A stretch of DNA of 64,000 nucleotides from Aeromonas schubertii (GCF_000820105.1 NZ_CDDB01000001.1:62001-126000); one strand, 5' to 3'; positions 18,220-27,792 are shown, counted from the stretch's first letter. Numbers and translations: made by a program. The notes: a model not told the origin generated them from the sequence alone.

Positions 18220-19418
18220 TGCGCGCCGGGGATCTCATGGCCTGGCTGTGGCGCGCCCTTGGGGCCGCCGGCAGCCGCAGCCTGCTCTCGGCACTCGGCA
18301 TCGCCATCGGCATTGCCGCCGTCACCCTGCTGACCGGCATCGGCGAGGGGCTGCGCCTCTACCTGCAAGGGAGTTTCGCCCAGTTTGGCACCCGGCTGGT
18401 GGCGGTCACCCCGGGCAAGACCCAGACCGGCGGCGGCCCCCCGGGCCTGCTCTCGAGTAGCCGCCCGCTGCTGTTGCTGGACGCCGAGGCCCTGGCGCGC
18501 CTGCCCGGGGTGGAGTCGGTGCTGCCGGTGGTGCAGGGGCAGGGGGAGGTGCGCAGCCGGGGGCTGACCCGCAGCACCGCCATCCTGGGTACCGGCTCGG
18601 CGGCGCTGGCCGGCTGGCGCCTGACTCTGGCCGAGGGGCGCTTCCTGCCGGCCGAGGAGGGGGCCATGCCGCGCGCCCTGACGGTGCTGGGGGCCAAGGT
18701 GGCGGCCGAGCTGTTCCCCTGCGGCGGCGCGCCGGGGAGCCTGATCCGGGCCGGCGATCGGCGCTTTCGGGTGGTGGGGGTGCTGGCCCCCAAGGGGCAG
18801 TTCCTCGGCTTCGATCTCGACGACATGATCTATGTGCCGGCGGCCCACGCCCAGGCCCTGTTCAACCGGGAGGGGCTGCAGGAGATAGACCTCGTCTACG
18901 GGGCCGGAGAGCTCGAGTCCGTGGTGTTGGAGCGGGTGCGACGCCTGCTCATCGCCCGCCACGGGGCGGAGGATTTTACCCTGCTCTCCCAGCAGGAGAT
19001 GCTGGCAAGCCTCGACAAGATCTTGGCGATGGTGAAGCTCGCCATCGGCGGGCTCGGGGTGGTGTCGCTGCTCATCGGGGCGGTCGGCATCTTCAGCATC
19101 ATGAGCATCAGCCAGCAGGAGCGAGTTCCCGAGATTGGCCTGCTGATGGCCCTCGGCAGCCCGCGCCGGCAAATTCTCACCCTGTTTTTGCTCGAGGCCA
19201 TGGCGCTGGCTCTGGCGGGGGGGATGCTCGGGCTCCTGCTGCTGCTTGGGGCCAGCCTGCTGACCGGCTGGCTGCTGCCGGCCCTGCCGTTGGCGCTGCA
19301 CCCTCTCTATTTGCTGCTGGCGCTGGCGGGTAGCGCCCTGGTGGGGCTGCTCGCCGGGGTGGCGCCGGCCTTGCGGGCGGTGCGCCTCGACCCCGTCGTG
19401 GCCCTGCGCGGTGACTAG
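18219..19418 (+). CDS. FtsX/MacB-like ABC permease 2
   Basis: 399 aa, same architecture as permease 1: N-terminal helix in SALGIAIGIAAVTLLTGIGEG, a periplasmic domain, and the C-terminal IGAVGIFSIMSISQQERVPEIGLLMALGSPRRQ coupling region (only a part quoted here as key residues EIGLLMALG). Its ATG shares the A of the preceding TGA. An in-frame reading extends far upstream but is only a shadow of permease 1. The stop TAG overlaps the stop of the convergent sensor gene in CTAG. Confidence 0.86.
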   Translation: MRAGDLMAWLWRALGAAGSRSLLSALGIAIGIAAVTLLTGIGEGLRLYLQGSFAQFGTRLVAVTPGKTQTGGGPPGLLSSSRPLLLLDAEALARLPGVESVLPVVQGQGEVRSRGLTRSTAILGTGSAALAGWRLTLAEGRFLPAEEGAMPRALTVLGAKVAAELFPCGGAPGSLIRAGDRRFRVVGVLAPKGQFLGFDLDDMIYVPAAHAQALFNREGLQEIDLVYGAGELESVVLERVRRLLIARHGAEDFTLLSQQEMLASLDKILAMVKLAIGGLGVVSLLIGAVGIFSIMSISQQERVPEIGLLMALGSPRRQILTLFLLEAMALALAGGMLGLLLLLGASLLTGWLLPALPLALHPLYLLLALAGSALVGLLAGVAPALRAVRLDPVVALRGD

Positions 19419-21856
19419 GGCCCGCGGCGCAGGCTGCGCACCAGAGAGAAGTAGCGACGATCGCACTGGCTCATATGGCCAACGACCAGATCCTGAATAA
19501 CGAAGTTGAGTAACTGATCTCCCCCCAGCTCACCGCTGCGCGCCGCCGCGAGCAGTCTCTCGGCTTCCAGGAGTAGCTCCTGGTGGGCCTGATGGTGATC
19601 GGCCAGATCCCGGTAACCGAGTTGGCTCAACACCTCTTCCTCGTAGGCGAAATGGTGGCGAGTGGCCTCGACCAGGGCTCGCAGCGCCTCGAGGAAGAGG
19701 GCCGGGCTCTGTTCACGCTCCTGGGCCCGCTCCAGCAGCCGGTTGGTGAGGACCAACAGCTGGCGGTGCTCGGCATCCAGACGAGGGTGGCCACACTCCT
19801 GGCTGGCACTCCAGTTCAGGGTCTCCTGGTTGGGATCCAGAGCCTGGCTGTAGAGGGCGACCCGGCCACGACCATTGCGCTTGGCCTGATACATGGCCTG
19901 ATCCGCATGGTGCATCAGCTCGCGGGCACTCTTGCCGTGCTCGGGATAGAGGGCGACCCCTATGCTGCTGGAGATGTGGAGAGTCTCGCCACTGGCCATG
20001 TGGAAGGGGATGGCGAGATTGTGATGCAGGGTGTCGGCCAAGGAGAGGGCCTCATCCCCCATGCCAGGCAACAGCATGACGAATTCATCACCGCCGAGGC
20101 GGGCCACCAGATCCTGGGCCCGCACCGTATCGAGCATGCGCTCGGCCACCAGCACCAACAGGGCATCCCCCACCTCATGGCCCAGGGTGTCGTTGATGGG
20201 TTTGAAGTGATCGAGATCGATAAACACGATGGCCAGGGGTTCGCCCCGGGTCAGTGCCTCACCCAGCCTGCGCTGTAGCAGCCGTCGATTGGGCAGGTTG
20301 GTGAGCTGATCGTGAAAGGCGAGGCGCTGCATCATCTCTTCGTGCTCGATGCGCTCGCTGATATCGCGGGTCACGCCCAATATGGCGTGAGGGCGCCCTC
20401 TCTGATCCCCGTGCAGGGTGGTGGTGACCTCTGTGGTGACCAGGTGGCCTCGCCTGTGGTAGAGGGCGAGTCGCAGCAGCTGGCGAGTCTGTCGATAGGC
20501 CCCCTGATCCCAGGCCACCAGGGCTTCTTGCAGTCTTTTCTGCAGATCCAGCAGGGAGCCGTCTGTCATCAGTTGCTGCAGGGGGAGGGCCATCGCCTCG
20601 CTCGGGGTCAGCTCCAGCAGGTGACGAATGGCCGGACTGATATAGGTAAAGCGCAGGGTGGCCACGTCCATGGTCCAGATCACGTCGGCACTGTTCTCGG
20701 TCACGAAGCGGTAGTGCTGCTCCCGCTCTGCCAGTTCACCGGTGAGGCGCTGGCGTTGGTGGCTCTCCCGCTTAAGGCGCAGGTAGAGATGGCAGAAGAT
20801 GATCAGGGTCAGGCCCAGCAGGATGGCGATAAGGATGCCGATGGCGAGGGTGCGATCGAACGCCATGGCTTGCAGCCTGAACTGGCGAGCCGCCGGGTCA
20901 TAGAGAAAGCGGGTCAGATCGGGGATCGCCGTGATGAGGCCCAGGCTGCGGTAAGTCTCACCGATGGCCCGCCATCGCTCCGGCTGCATATAGCCGGGCT
21001 CTATCACCTCGGGCTCCATCAACTTTCCGGTCTCGCGAGCCTCAAACTCCAGCGCGGCGCGGCCGAAGCTGCTGGGGTGGTTGGCCAGCAGCCAGTCGAT
21101 CACCCGATCGGGGTTATCGAGGGCGTAACGCCACCCCTTGAGGGTTGCCTCGCGAAAGGCGTGCACCCGCTTTGGGTGGAGTGCCAGCTCCTTGTCTGTG
21201 GTGAAGAGCACATCCCCGTAGAAGTCGATCCCCGCATCCCGTGGCGTGAAGAGGCGATAGGGGATGCCGAGGGCCGTGAGTTGGTAAGGCTCATCGGTGC
21301 TGTAGGCGCTCATGGCATCCACCCTGCCATCCAGCAGGGGGGTCAGATCTTGGGTGTGGGGCTGCTGGCTGGCCGGGGTCACCCGGTTTCGCAGCAGCAT
21401 GGCGGTGAGCTCTTCCCCATGGGGCTCCAGCATCAGCCGTTTGCCCGCCAGATCCTTAAGCTGCTGCAGATCGTCGCGCTCCAGGGTTAACAGCGTCATG
21501 GGGGAGTGTTGGAAGATGGCTGCCAGGGCCACCACTGGCTGGCCTGCGGCGCGGGCTCGCAGCAGATCGCTGCCACCGATGCCGTAGTTGGCCTGACCGC
21601 TGAGCACCAGGGCAACCACGTCGGTGGAGGGGGGGGCCTCCTTGAGGGTCACATCCAGCCCAGCCGCTTTATAAAAGCCCTGGAACTGGGCGGCATAGAG
21701 GCCGGCAAACTGGAACTGATGGTGCCATTTGAGCTGGACTGTTACCCGCTCGAGGGGGAACGCTGCCGGTGAGAAAAGCAAGGAGAGCAGGAGTAGCAGC
21801 CGCGCAATGGCTTCTCCTGCGGTGGTAGAAAACACGATGGAGTTGCCCAGCGTCAT
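19415..21856 (-). CDS. THI5-like / PAS / GGDEF / hemerythrin sensor protein
   Basis: 813 aa. Signal peptide (about 15-35), then a periplasmic NMT1/THI5-like solute-binding domain (VTVQLKWHHQFQFAGLYAAQ; about 37-310), a membrane helix (about 330-355, GILIAILLGLTLIIFCHLYL), a PAS domain (about 375-500, ENSADVIWTMD), a GGDEF diguanylate cyclase with the intact GGDEF at about 587-591, and a C-terminal hemerythrin-like domain (DAEHRQL, RHHFAYEEEVL, DHHQAHQELL) able to hold a di-iron O2 site. Likely makes cyclic-di-GMP in response to a periplasmic ligand and to oxygen or iron state. No EAL domain. The combination is unusual. Confidence 0.85.
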   Translation of the reverse strand: MTLGNSIVFSTTAGEAIARLLLLLSLLFSPAAFPLERVTVQLKWHHQFQFAGLYAAQFQGFYKAAGLDVTLKEAPPSTDVVALVLSGQANYGIGGSDLLRARAAGQPVVALAAIFQHSPMTLLTLERDDLQQLKDLAGKRLMLEPHGEELTAMLLRNRVTPASQQPHTQDLTPLLDGRVDAMSAYSTDEPYQLTALGIPYRLFTPRDAGIDFYGDVLFTTDKELALHPKRVHAFREATLKGWRYALDNPDRVIDWLLANHPSSFGRAALEFEARETGKLMEPEVIEPGYMQPERWRAIGETYRSLGLITAIPDLTRFLYDPAARQFRLQAMAFDRTLAIGILIAILLGLTLIIFCHLYLRLKRESHQRQRLTGELAEREQHYRFVTENSADVIWTMDVATLRFTYISPAIRHLLELTPSEAMALPLQQLMTDGSLLDLQKRLQEALVAWDQGAYRQTRQLLRLALYHRRGHLVTTEVTTTLHGDQRGRPHAILGVTRDISERIEHEEMMQRLAFHDQLTNLPNRRLLQRRLGEALTRGEPLAIVFIDLDHFKPINDTLGHEVGDALLVLVAERMLDTVRAQDLVARLGGDEFVMLLPGMGDEALSLADTLHHNLAIPFHMASGETLHISSSIGVALYPEHGKSARELMHHADQAMYQAKRNGRGRVALYSQALDPNQETLNWSASQECGHPRLDAEHRQLLVLTNRLLERAQEREQSPALFLEALRALVEATRHHFAYEEEVLSQLGYRDLADHHQAHQELLLEAERLLAAARSGELGGDQLLNFVIQDLVVGHMSQCDRRYFSLVRSLRRGP

Positions 21857-22299
21857 ACTGCCTCTCTCGTCGAAGCCGGCCTTGTTATAAGGTCAATCAA
21901 ATTGCGGTTGCCTGCAATAAATCTCTGCACCCCGGCCCTTTAACAGGGAAAGAAGATGCTATTTTTGGGTCGTTGGTCACAATAAATAGTGCTAGTTTGT
22001 TTTTTATGGCTTCGATGGGCTATGAGTGAGTTTCGTACGGAGATCGCATGGTCGGTATTTTAATCAAACTTGTCTTAAATGGAGCCCTTAAAGAGGTGAA
22101 TTAATCTTCGTTTAGTGCTTTTATGCGTCAATACTTGGCGCTGCCATGTTATTGATGATTTTGTTATTTTTGCCATCCCTGTTATGGAATGGATGATTCG
22201 GATAACAAAAACTAGGGGAAGCCATGAGGAATTGTCGGTGTTAAGTCGAGGGGCCTGAGGCGTATAACTGCGCTACCCGAAAGCTGGAACATCATAACA
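21857..22299. other. 443-bp divergent intergenic region
   Basis: AT-rich gap between the GGDEF sensor (minus) and the PLP decarboxylase (plus). I find no credible ORF, tRNA or riboswitch motif. The decarboxylase side is long (about 250 bp or more) with a weak ribosome site, so a regulated leader or small RNA cannot be excluded. Confidence 0.5.
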
Positions 22300-23994
22300 A
22301 TGCATCATTTACTCTATCTGCAAGACGAAGCGGTGAACGCCGTTTCCCCCGGTTTCTCCCGTCTCTTTGCCTCGGTCAAGGCCAACTACTTCTCTCGTGA
22401 CCCCGATCTCTGGCCTGTCTATCGTGAACCCGGTTTTGCCGCCCTCAATGCCTTTCGTGCCCGCGCCCTGGCCCCGTCGGAGCGCCTCAACGCCTGGCCG
22501 GATGGCCAAGCCCGCCTCGCCGATCTGTGTGAGACCATGCCGGTGCCGGCCGCCATGCGCGATCCGAGAACGCCCCTGGACGAGCTGATCTTCGCCGGCG
22601 CCCTCTCCAAGGACTGGGAGAATCCCTCCAGCGTCGAGAACGTGGTCACCATGCCGGCGGATCCCGCCATCTATGGTGCCCAGATGGGCATCCTTGCCAA
22701 CCCCAACCTGGTCTACTCGGAGTACGCCGGGGTGGCCGAGGAGCTGGAGAAGAAGGTAGTGCGCCAAATCGCCCTGCTGGCGGGCTATGACCCGGAGCGC
22801 GCCACCGGCATCTTCACCCAGGGGGGGACCTTCTGTAACCTCTACGGCTACCTGCTCGGCATTCGCAAGAGCCTGCCCGAGGCCAAGCACAAGGGGCTCG
22901 GCCACTATCAGGACTACCGCATCATCAACTCCCAGGGCGGCCACTACTCCAACATCACCAACCTCTCCCTGCTCGGGGTGGACATCGACAACAAGACCAT
23001 CCGTATCCAGGTGGGCGAGAACAACGACATCGATCTGGCCGATCTCGAGCGCACCCTGACCGCCTGTTTTGCCCTGAAGCATGTGGTGCCGACCATCATG
23101 CTCACCATGGGCACCACCGACACCTTCGGGGTGGATCGGGTGAAACCCGTGGTCGAGCTGCGCGATCGCCTGTGCGAGCGCTTCGAGGTGGCGGTCAAGC
23201 CCCATATCCACGTGGACGCGGCTATCGGCTGGTCGATGATCTTCTTCCTGGGTTACGATTTCGCCGCCAACCCGCTGGCCATCAACGCCGCCACCCTGGC
23301 CGGGATTGAGCGCAACGTGGCACGCTTTGCCGAGCTGAAATTCGCCGATTCGTTCACCGTCGACTTCCAGAAGTGGGGCTATGTGCCCTACACCTCCAGC
23401 CTGGTGATGATAAAAGAACAGGACGATCTCAAGGCGATGGAGAACGACCCGGAGAACTTCTCCTATTTCGAGCGCGACATCCAGGGCCACACCCACTTGC
23501 AGTCCACCATAGAGTGCTCTCGCGGGGCGAGCGGTCTGTTTGGTGCCTACGCGGCGCTTAACTACATGGGGGTCGAGGGGTATCGCATCGTGCTGGCCCA
23601 CTGCCTGCAAAATGCCAACTACTTCCGCTTTCGCCTGAGCCAGCTTGGCAACGTCAAGCTGGTGGCCCAGGAGAACCAGGGGCCGAGCGTGGGCTTCAAG
23701 ATCTACAACCCCGAGTGGGTCAGCGATCCGGAGGCCGAGTTCGCCTTCGAGCTGGCCCGCTCCAACGACCCCGCCTACCGGGCTCGTCTGGCCCGTAATA
23801 CCGATTGGCACCGCAGCCTGTTCAAGGGGCGTGGCAAGGTGGGGCTCTTCACCAACTGGGTGGAGGCGGCGGCCCGCTCCGACTACGACGAGCGCGGACG
23901 TTACTCTTACATCGCCGGGGAGAAGGCGGTGTTTATGAACCCCGCCTGCACCCGGGCACAGATCGATGCCTTTATCGCCCACTTGAGGGGATAA
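22300..23994 (+). CDS. PLP-dependent group II amino acid decarboxylase
   Basis: 564 aa. HVDAAIGW at 304-311 places H304 to stack on the pyridine ring and D306 on the pyridine nitrogen; K358 in DFQKWGYVPY is the expected Schiff-base lysine. GIFTQGGTFCNLYGYLLGIR is the cofactor phosphate region. The fold is that of glutamate/tyrosine/aspartate decarboxylases, but the N-terminal 100 residues are unlike GadB and I cannot fix the substrate. It might replace PanD (making beta-alanine) or give an amine for acid stress. It is monocistronic, with a strong terminator after it. Confidence 0.8.
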   Translation: MHHLLYLQDEAVNAVSPGFSRLFASVKANYFSRDPDLWPVYREPGFAALNAFRARALAPSERLNAWPDGQARLADLCETMPVPAAMRDPRTPLDELIFAGALSKDWENPSSVENVVTMPADPAIYGAQMGILANPNLVYSEYAGVAEELEKKVVRQIALLAGYDPERATGIFTQGGTFCNLYGYLLGIRKSLPEAKHKGLGHYQDYRIINSQGGHYSNITNLSLLGVDIDNKTIRIQVGENNDIDLADLERTLTACFALKHVVPTIMLTMGTTDTFGVDRVKPVVELRDRLCERFEVAVKPHIHVDAAIGWSMIFFLGYDFAANPLAINAATLAGIERNVARFAELKFADSFTVDFQKWGYVPYTSSLVMIKEQDDLKAMENDPENFSYFERDIQGHTHLQSTIECSRGASGLFGAYAALNYMGVEGYRIVLAHCLQNANYFRFRLSQLGNVKLVAQENQGPSVGFKIYNPEWVSDPEAEFAFELARSNDPAYRARLARNTDWHRSLFKGRGKVGLFTNWVEAAARSDYDERGRYSYIAGEKAVFMNPACTRAQIDAFIAHLRG

Positions 23995-24009
23995 GCGTTC
24001 CTGCGTCAC

Positions 24010-24034
24010 AAGGCGGGCTCGGCCCGCCTTTTTT
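24010..24034 (+). terminator. Terminator after the decarboxylase
   Basis: AAGGCGGGC-TCG-GCCCGCCTT followed by TTTT: a 9-bp stem with a U-tract, 15 nt past the stop. Confidence 0.92.
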
Positions 24035-24084
24035 GTCTGTGCGCCGCCGTGATACAAAGGCCGCTTATCAAGATGGAGAGACAT

Positions 24085-24684
24085 ATGGAGCTTGTTGTGG
24101 TGCGCCACGGGCAGACCCTGGCCAATGCCCAGGGGCGTTACTTGGGCACACTGGACTTGCCCCTCGACCCTGTAGGGCAGGAGCAGATGCGGGCGCTTGG
24201 GGAAGAGCTGGCCCGCGAGATGCCGTTTGACTGCCTGCTCTGCTCCCCTCTGCTGCGGGCACGCCAGAGCGCGGCCCTGCTGGGAGAGCGGCTGGGGCTT
24301 GCGCCCAGGGTGGTGCCCGCCTTTCGCGAGCGAGGGGTCGGCTGCTTCGAAGGATTGACGCACGAGGAGGCGGCGCAGCGTTATCCCGATCTCTGGGCCC
24401 TCGACATCACCCGCCGTTGGCACTTGGCCCCCCCTGGCGGTGAACCCTTGACCGCGATGGCCGCCCGATTGGGGATGGCGCTGACGGCCCTGGCGCAGCA
24501 GCATCATGGGGAGCGGGTGCTGATGGTGGCCCATGGGGTGGTGGGGCGCATGTGCCGAGCCTTGCTGGTCGAGGGGTTTGCGACCTTCTTCGATCGCCCC
24601 CTTGGCAACGGAGAGTGGCTTCACTTCAGGTTGCCAGTGCAACCCTGTCTGCATCCATCCCCGCATAACCATGCTGATGTTTAG
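24085..24684 (+). CDS. Histidine phosphatase family protein (CobC/PGM-like)
   Basis: 199 aa. Starts MELVVVRHGQTLANAQGRYLG with the catalytic RHG motif (His9). CSPLLRARQSAALLGERLG carries the second conserved Arg, RERGVGCFEGLTHEEAAQRY the acid residue, and VMMVAHG-like MVAHGVVGRMC the second His. Acts on a small phosphomonoester (phosphoglycerate, alpha-ribazole-phosphate or a sugar phosphate). Start chosen at the family start with AGATGGAGAG upstream; the longer reading has no conserved residues. Confidence 0.85.
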   Translation: MELVVVRHGQTLANAQGRYLGTLDLPLDPVGQEQMRALGEELAREMPFDCLLCSPLLRARQSAALLGERLGLAPRVVPAFRERGVGCFEGLTHEEAAQRYPDLWALDITRRWHLAPPGGEPLTAMAARLGMALTALAQQHHGERVLMVAHGVVGRMCRALLVEGFATFFDRPLGNGEWLHFRLPVQPCLHPSPHNHADV

Positions 24685-24950
24685 CATTTTAATCAGATGA
24701 ATATCTGTTTCTGTCATCCATGGGTCTGTGGCCCCCTAAAATTGCTCTCCCATCGGGTCTTCCCATCGTAATGTTAAAAAAATGTATCAAAAAGGGGTTG
24801 ATATATTAAACGGCCAAGGCAGACTGTGGGTAAGCGCGATCTCGTCGGATCGCGTCGCGCCATCGCCAGGCCATCTGTCACATGGCAGCCCGGGCGGGAG
24901 TGTCCGGGTCGGCGCGAACCAGACTACTGACAGGGAAATGCAGGTGATTT

Positions 24951-25787
24951 ATGCCAAATACTCTCCCACTCTCCTCACATGGTCAGCTCGCCCATGCCAG
25001 ACCCCAGGGACAGGGCAAGCGCAAGCCGACCGTATTGATGACCATGGGCAGCCAGGCCCGTGCCGGTCACGACTATCAGGTAATGACGCACAAGTACATC
25101 CTGCCCCTGGTGGAGCAGTCCGGCTGTGTGCCGCTACTGGTGCCCACCTGCTGTGGCGTGGATGATCTGGATCACTATCTGGATATGGCCGATGGCCTCT
25201 ATCTGACCGGCGCCGGCTCCAACATCGATCCCGGGCTTTATGGCCAGGAGAATCTGACGCCGGAGAAGCAGCAGGATCAGGAGAGGGACAGGGTCGATAT
25301 CGCCCTCATCCACGGCGCTCTGGCTCGTGGGCTGCCCATCTTTGGCATCTGCCGTGGCATGCAGGAGCTCAACGTTGCCCTGGGCGGCGATCTCTATCAG
25401 AAGGTCTACAGCGAAGAGGAGTATGAGGATCACCGGGAGGACAGCACGGCTTCGGTGGACGAGCAGTATGGCGAGAGCCACGCCATCACCCTGGTCGAGG
25501 GAGAGTGGCTGCGCCAGGTGCTCGGCAGCGATACCATCATGGTGAACTCACTGCATGGCCAGGGGCTATGCCGTCTGGGCGAGGGGTTACACCCTCTGGC
25601 CTATGCGGAGGATGGTCTGGTCGAGGCGGTGGGAATGAAGGGAGGGGCCTTCGTGTTGGGGGTGCAGTGGCACCCGGAGTGGAAGGCCAGCGAGAATCCC
25701 TACTCGATCCGTCTCTTCAAGGCATTTGGTGAGGCGTGTCGTGCCCGCACCGTGCAGCGCAAGCCCAGACTGGAGGCCGTGAGCTAA
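24951..25787 (+). CDS. PuuD-like gamma-glutamyl-GABA hydrolase (class I amidotransferase)
   Basis: 278 aa. Nucleophile C134 sits in the elbow FGICRGMQELN; the His/Glu pair is in QWHPEW near the C-terminus. LTGAGSNIDPGLYG is the PuuD family pattern. PuuD releases GABA from gamma-glutamyl-GABA in putrescine degradation, but no other puu gene is here. The upstream 266 bp carry a GCGATC-TCGTCG-GATCGC hairpin (24836-24853) and AT-rich promoter-like sequence. The stop overlaps that of the convergent dioxygenase gene. Confidence 0.82.
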   Translation: MPNTLPLSSHGQLAHARPQGQGKRKPTVLMTMGSQARAGHDYQVMTHKYILPLVEQSGCVPLLVPTCCGVDDLDHYLDMADGLYLTGAGSNIDPGLYGQENLTPEKQQDQERDRVDIALIHGALARGLPIFGICRGMQELNVALGGDLYQKVYSEEEYEDHREDSTASVDEQYGESHAITLVEGEWLRQVLGSDTIMVNSLHGQGLCRLGEGLHPLAYAEDGLVEAVGMKGGAFVLGVQWHPEWKASENPYSIRLFKAFGEACRARTVQRKPRLEAVS

Positions 25788-26536
25788 CCCCAGCGATAGC
25801 ATCCCATATAGAGGTTGCCCAGATCCCAGCTCTCGTGCAGCCGGGTCCATGGCGCCTCTCCCGCTGCACCCAGTGCGACGAAGAGGGGTCTGAGGTGATC
25901 GTCCACCGGGTGCGCGAGCACCGCATGGGGGGCCTGAGCGCGGTACTCCAGCAGTGCTCCTTTATCGTCGTCTTGCAGCTTCGCTTCCAGCCAGTCGATG
26001 AAGTGGCTGGCCCAGGGATCCGGCTCGCCCCCACGCCACTTCAGGGCGCCCAGATTGTGGGTCAGGGAGCCGGATGCCACTATCCCTATCCCTTCGTGAC
26101 GCAGCATCGAGAGGCGCTCACCCAGTGCCCACAGGGCCGCCGGTGACCACGGCTCGGGGAGGGATATCTGCAGCAGGGGTATCTTTCCCTGCGGATCCAT
26201 CAGGGAGAGGGGAGACCAGACTCCGTGATCGAAGGGGCGGGGGGAAACCTGCGCATCGAGCAGACCGGCAACACGCTCAACCAAGGCGTCGGTGCTCTTC
26301 CCGGGCCAGCGTATTTGGTAGAGAGGGTCGGGAAAACCGTAGAAGTCGTACATCAGCTCATGCCCGGACGAGCAGCCTATCTGCGGCGCCTGGCTATACC
26401 AGTGCGCCGAGAGGACCGCCAGGGCTTGGACCCGCTCCAGTCTCGCCGTCTCGAGAAAGGCGCAGGCCGGCGGGCGACGCAGCACCAGATCCGGTGAGCC
26501 GTGGGAGATAAACCAGACGGGGGCGGGATGGGACAT
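25784..26536 (-). CDS. ygiD: YgiD/DODA-type class III extradiol dioxygenase
   Basis: 250 aa. Metal and catalytic residues are recognisable in ISHGSP (His12 region), LSAHWYS, PFDHGVWSPL and SGSLTHNLG, the set of histidines of the LigB/DODA superfamily. E. coli YgiD opens the ring of L-DOPA. Cytosolic, no signal peptide. Convergent with the PuuD-like gene; the two stops overlap in CTAA. Substrate in this organism unknown. Confidence 0.85.
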   Translation of the reverse strand: MSHPAPVWFISHGSPDLVLRRPPACAFLETARLERVQALAVLSAHWYSQAPQIGCSSGHELMYDFYGFPDPLYQIRWPGKSTDALVERVAGLLDAQVSPRPFDHGVWSPLSLMDPQGKIPLLQISLPEPWSPAALWALGERLSMLRHEGIGIVASGSLTHNLGALKWRGGEPDPWASHFIDWLEAKLQDDDKGALLEYRAQAPHAVLAHPVDDHLRPLFVALGAAGEAPWTRLHESWDLGNLYMGCYRWG

Positions 26537-26701
26537 GGTGCCAGGCCTCTTCGTGCAGTGCTTCTCGGAGCATAAGCCCGACCGGAAGAACAGAGAAGCA
26601 CAACGTGATTGATGGGCTGACAGAGTGGTGATTGCAGGTTAATCTGTGAGGACAACTGTTCACCATTTCAGGAGTGGGCCAGGGACGCCCCATCCATCAG
26701 G

Positions 26702-27133
26702 ATGAATTTACACTTCTCAGAATTCTTCGATCCGGATCTGACACTCATCCGCGACTTCTACGAGCGGGTCTTCTCCCGCTACGACCCGGATCTGTCGGAG
26801 CGGATCTTCGTTGCGAAGGATTCCCACTGGCTGGTGGGGGTGCTGCGTATGCGCGCCGAGGAGGGCTACTACCACCTCTGTGGTCTGCAACTGCTCCCCC
26901 ACTATCAGCACAGGGGAATAGGCTCCCTGCTGTTGCAGCATGCCTGCGAGACTCTGGGGGATCGTCCCGTACTCTGTCAGGTGCTCCCGTTCGAGCGAGA
27001 TTTTTACCTGCGCGCCGGATTTTTGCGTTGTGAACTCCCCCAACTCCCCGAGCCCATGCGCTCCCGGGTCAGCGGTCAGGTGGAGCTCGGTTACTGTGTC
27101 GAACCCCTGATCCGCCATCGTTGCTCCGCCTGA
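26702..27133 (+). CDS. GNAT family N-acetyltransferase
   Basis: 143 aa. The acetyl-CoA pyrophosphate loop is QLLPHYQHRGIGSLLLQHA (Q/RxxGxG/A form), preceded by a strand GYYHLCGLQL and followed by FYLRAGFLRCELPQL. The N-terminus (MNLHFSEFFDPDLTLIRDFY) resembles a small-molecule GNAT. Preceded by TCAGGATG with only a weak ribosome site. Substrate not predictable. Confidence 0.8.
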   Translation: MNLHFSEFFDPDLTLIRDFYERVFSRYDPDLSERIFVAKDSHWLVGVLRMRAEEGYYHLCGLQLLPHYQHRGIGSLLLQHACETLGDRPVLCQVLPFERDFYLRAGFLRCELPQLPEPMRSRVSGQVELGYCVEPLIRHRCSA

Positions 27134-27139
27134 TCCCGT

Positions 27140-27700
27140 TTAGCCTCTCTCCTTGCCCGCCGTCTCCTTGAGCGTCAGCTTCAGCTTGCCGGGCAGCACC
27201 TCGATACCGTTCAGATTGTCGCGCCACCAGCGGGTGCGGGCATCCTTGCCATCGAGGCGATAGACCGGTTGCCCCTGAAGCCGCTGTTGCAGGCTCTGTA
27301 GCAGCAGGTTGACCATGATGCAGTACTGTTGCTGGGCCTCTTTTGGCTCCATTCGATATTCAACTACCCTGGCCTCGTCCAGATAGAGAGCGTGGCTTTG
27401 GGCCTCGTAGCGGGGTTTGCCATCCAGAGTCACAAAGAGGCGCGCATCGACGGGGGGCTTGTTGCCCATGGTGATGGTGGCGGTGCCCCTGCCGGTGACC
27501 CTGGCCATGCCGGGTTGCTGGCGGCCGAGTTCGACCTCCCCTTCGGTCAGTTGCAGGCGCGCATCGAAGAGCCCCTTCATCTGAACCTGTCGTTCGATCT
27601 GTCCCTTCTGATTGAGCAGGGTGGTCAGCTGCTGTTCGCTGACTTCACTCTGTCCCGGTGCCAGGAGGGCCAGGCTCAGTAGCAGAGATTGGAGAACCAT
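27140..27700 (-). CDS. DUF1439 (YceB-like) envelope protein
   Basis: 186 aa from the ATG at 27700, which gives a signal peptide MVLQSLLLSLALLAPGQSE; a longer reading from 27739 adds 13 unlikely residues. The body (VSEQQLTTLLNQK...GLFDARLQLTEGEVELG...RVTGRGTATITMGN) matches DUF1439. The E. coli relative YceB is a lipoprotein of the same length, but no lipobox cysteine is present here, so a periplasmic or outer-membrane-associated soluble form is likelier. Function unknown. Confidence 0.7.
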   Translation of the reverse strand: MVLQSLLLSLALLAPGQSEVSEQQLTTLLNQKGQIERQVQMKGLFDARLQLTEGEVELGRQQPGMARVTGRGTATITMGNKPPVDARLFVTLDGKPRYEAQSHALYLDEARVVEYRMEPKEAQQQYCIMVNLLLQSLQQRLQGQPVYRLDGKDARTRWWRDNLNGIEVLPGKLKLTLKETAGKERG

Positions 27701-27792
27701 ATGAATAACCTGATAGTATGGGGGCGCAAAGCATACCACAGCTTCAGTGGCCTGCTCTGCGTCCTCTCTCTGGTCCCATATAAGGAGCGAGT

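Noticed and set aside
22309-24717. 802-aa minus-strand frame opposite the decarboxylase and phosphatase genes
   Set aside because: Low-complexity His/Gly/Gln-rich translation, spans two real genes and a terminator, so a shadow.
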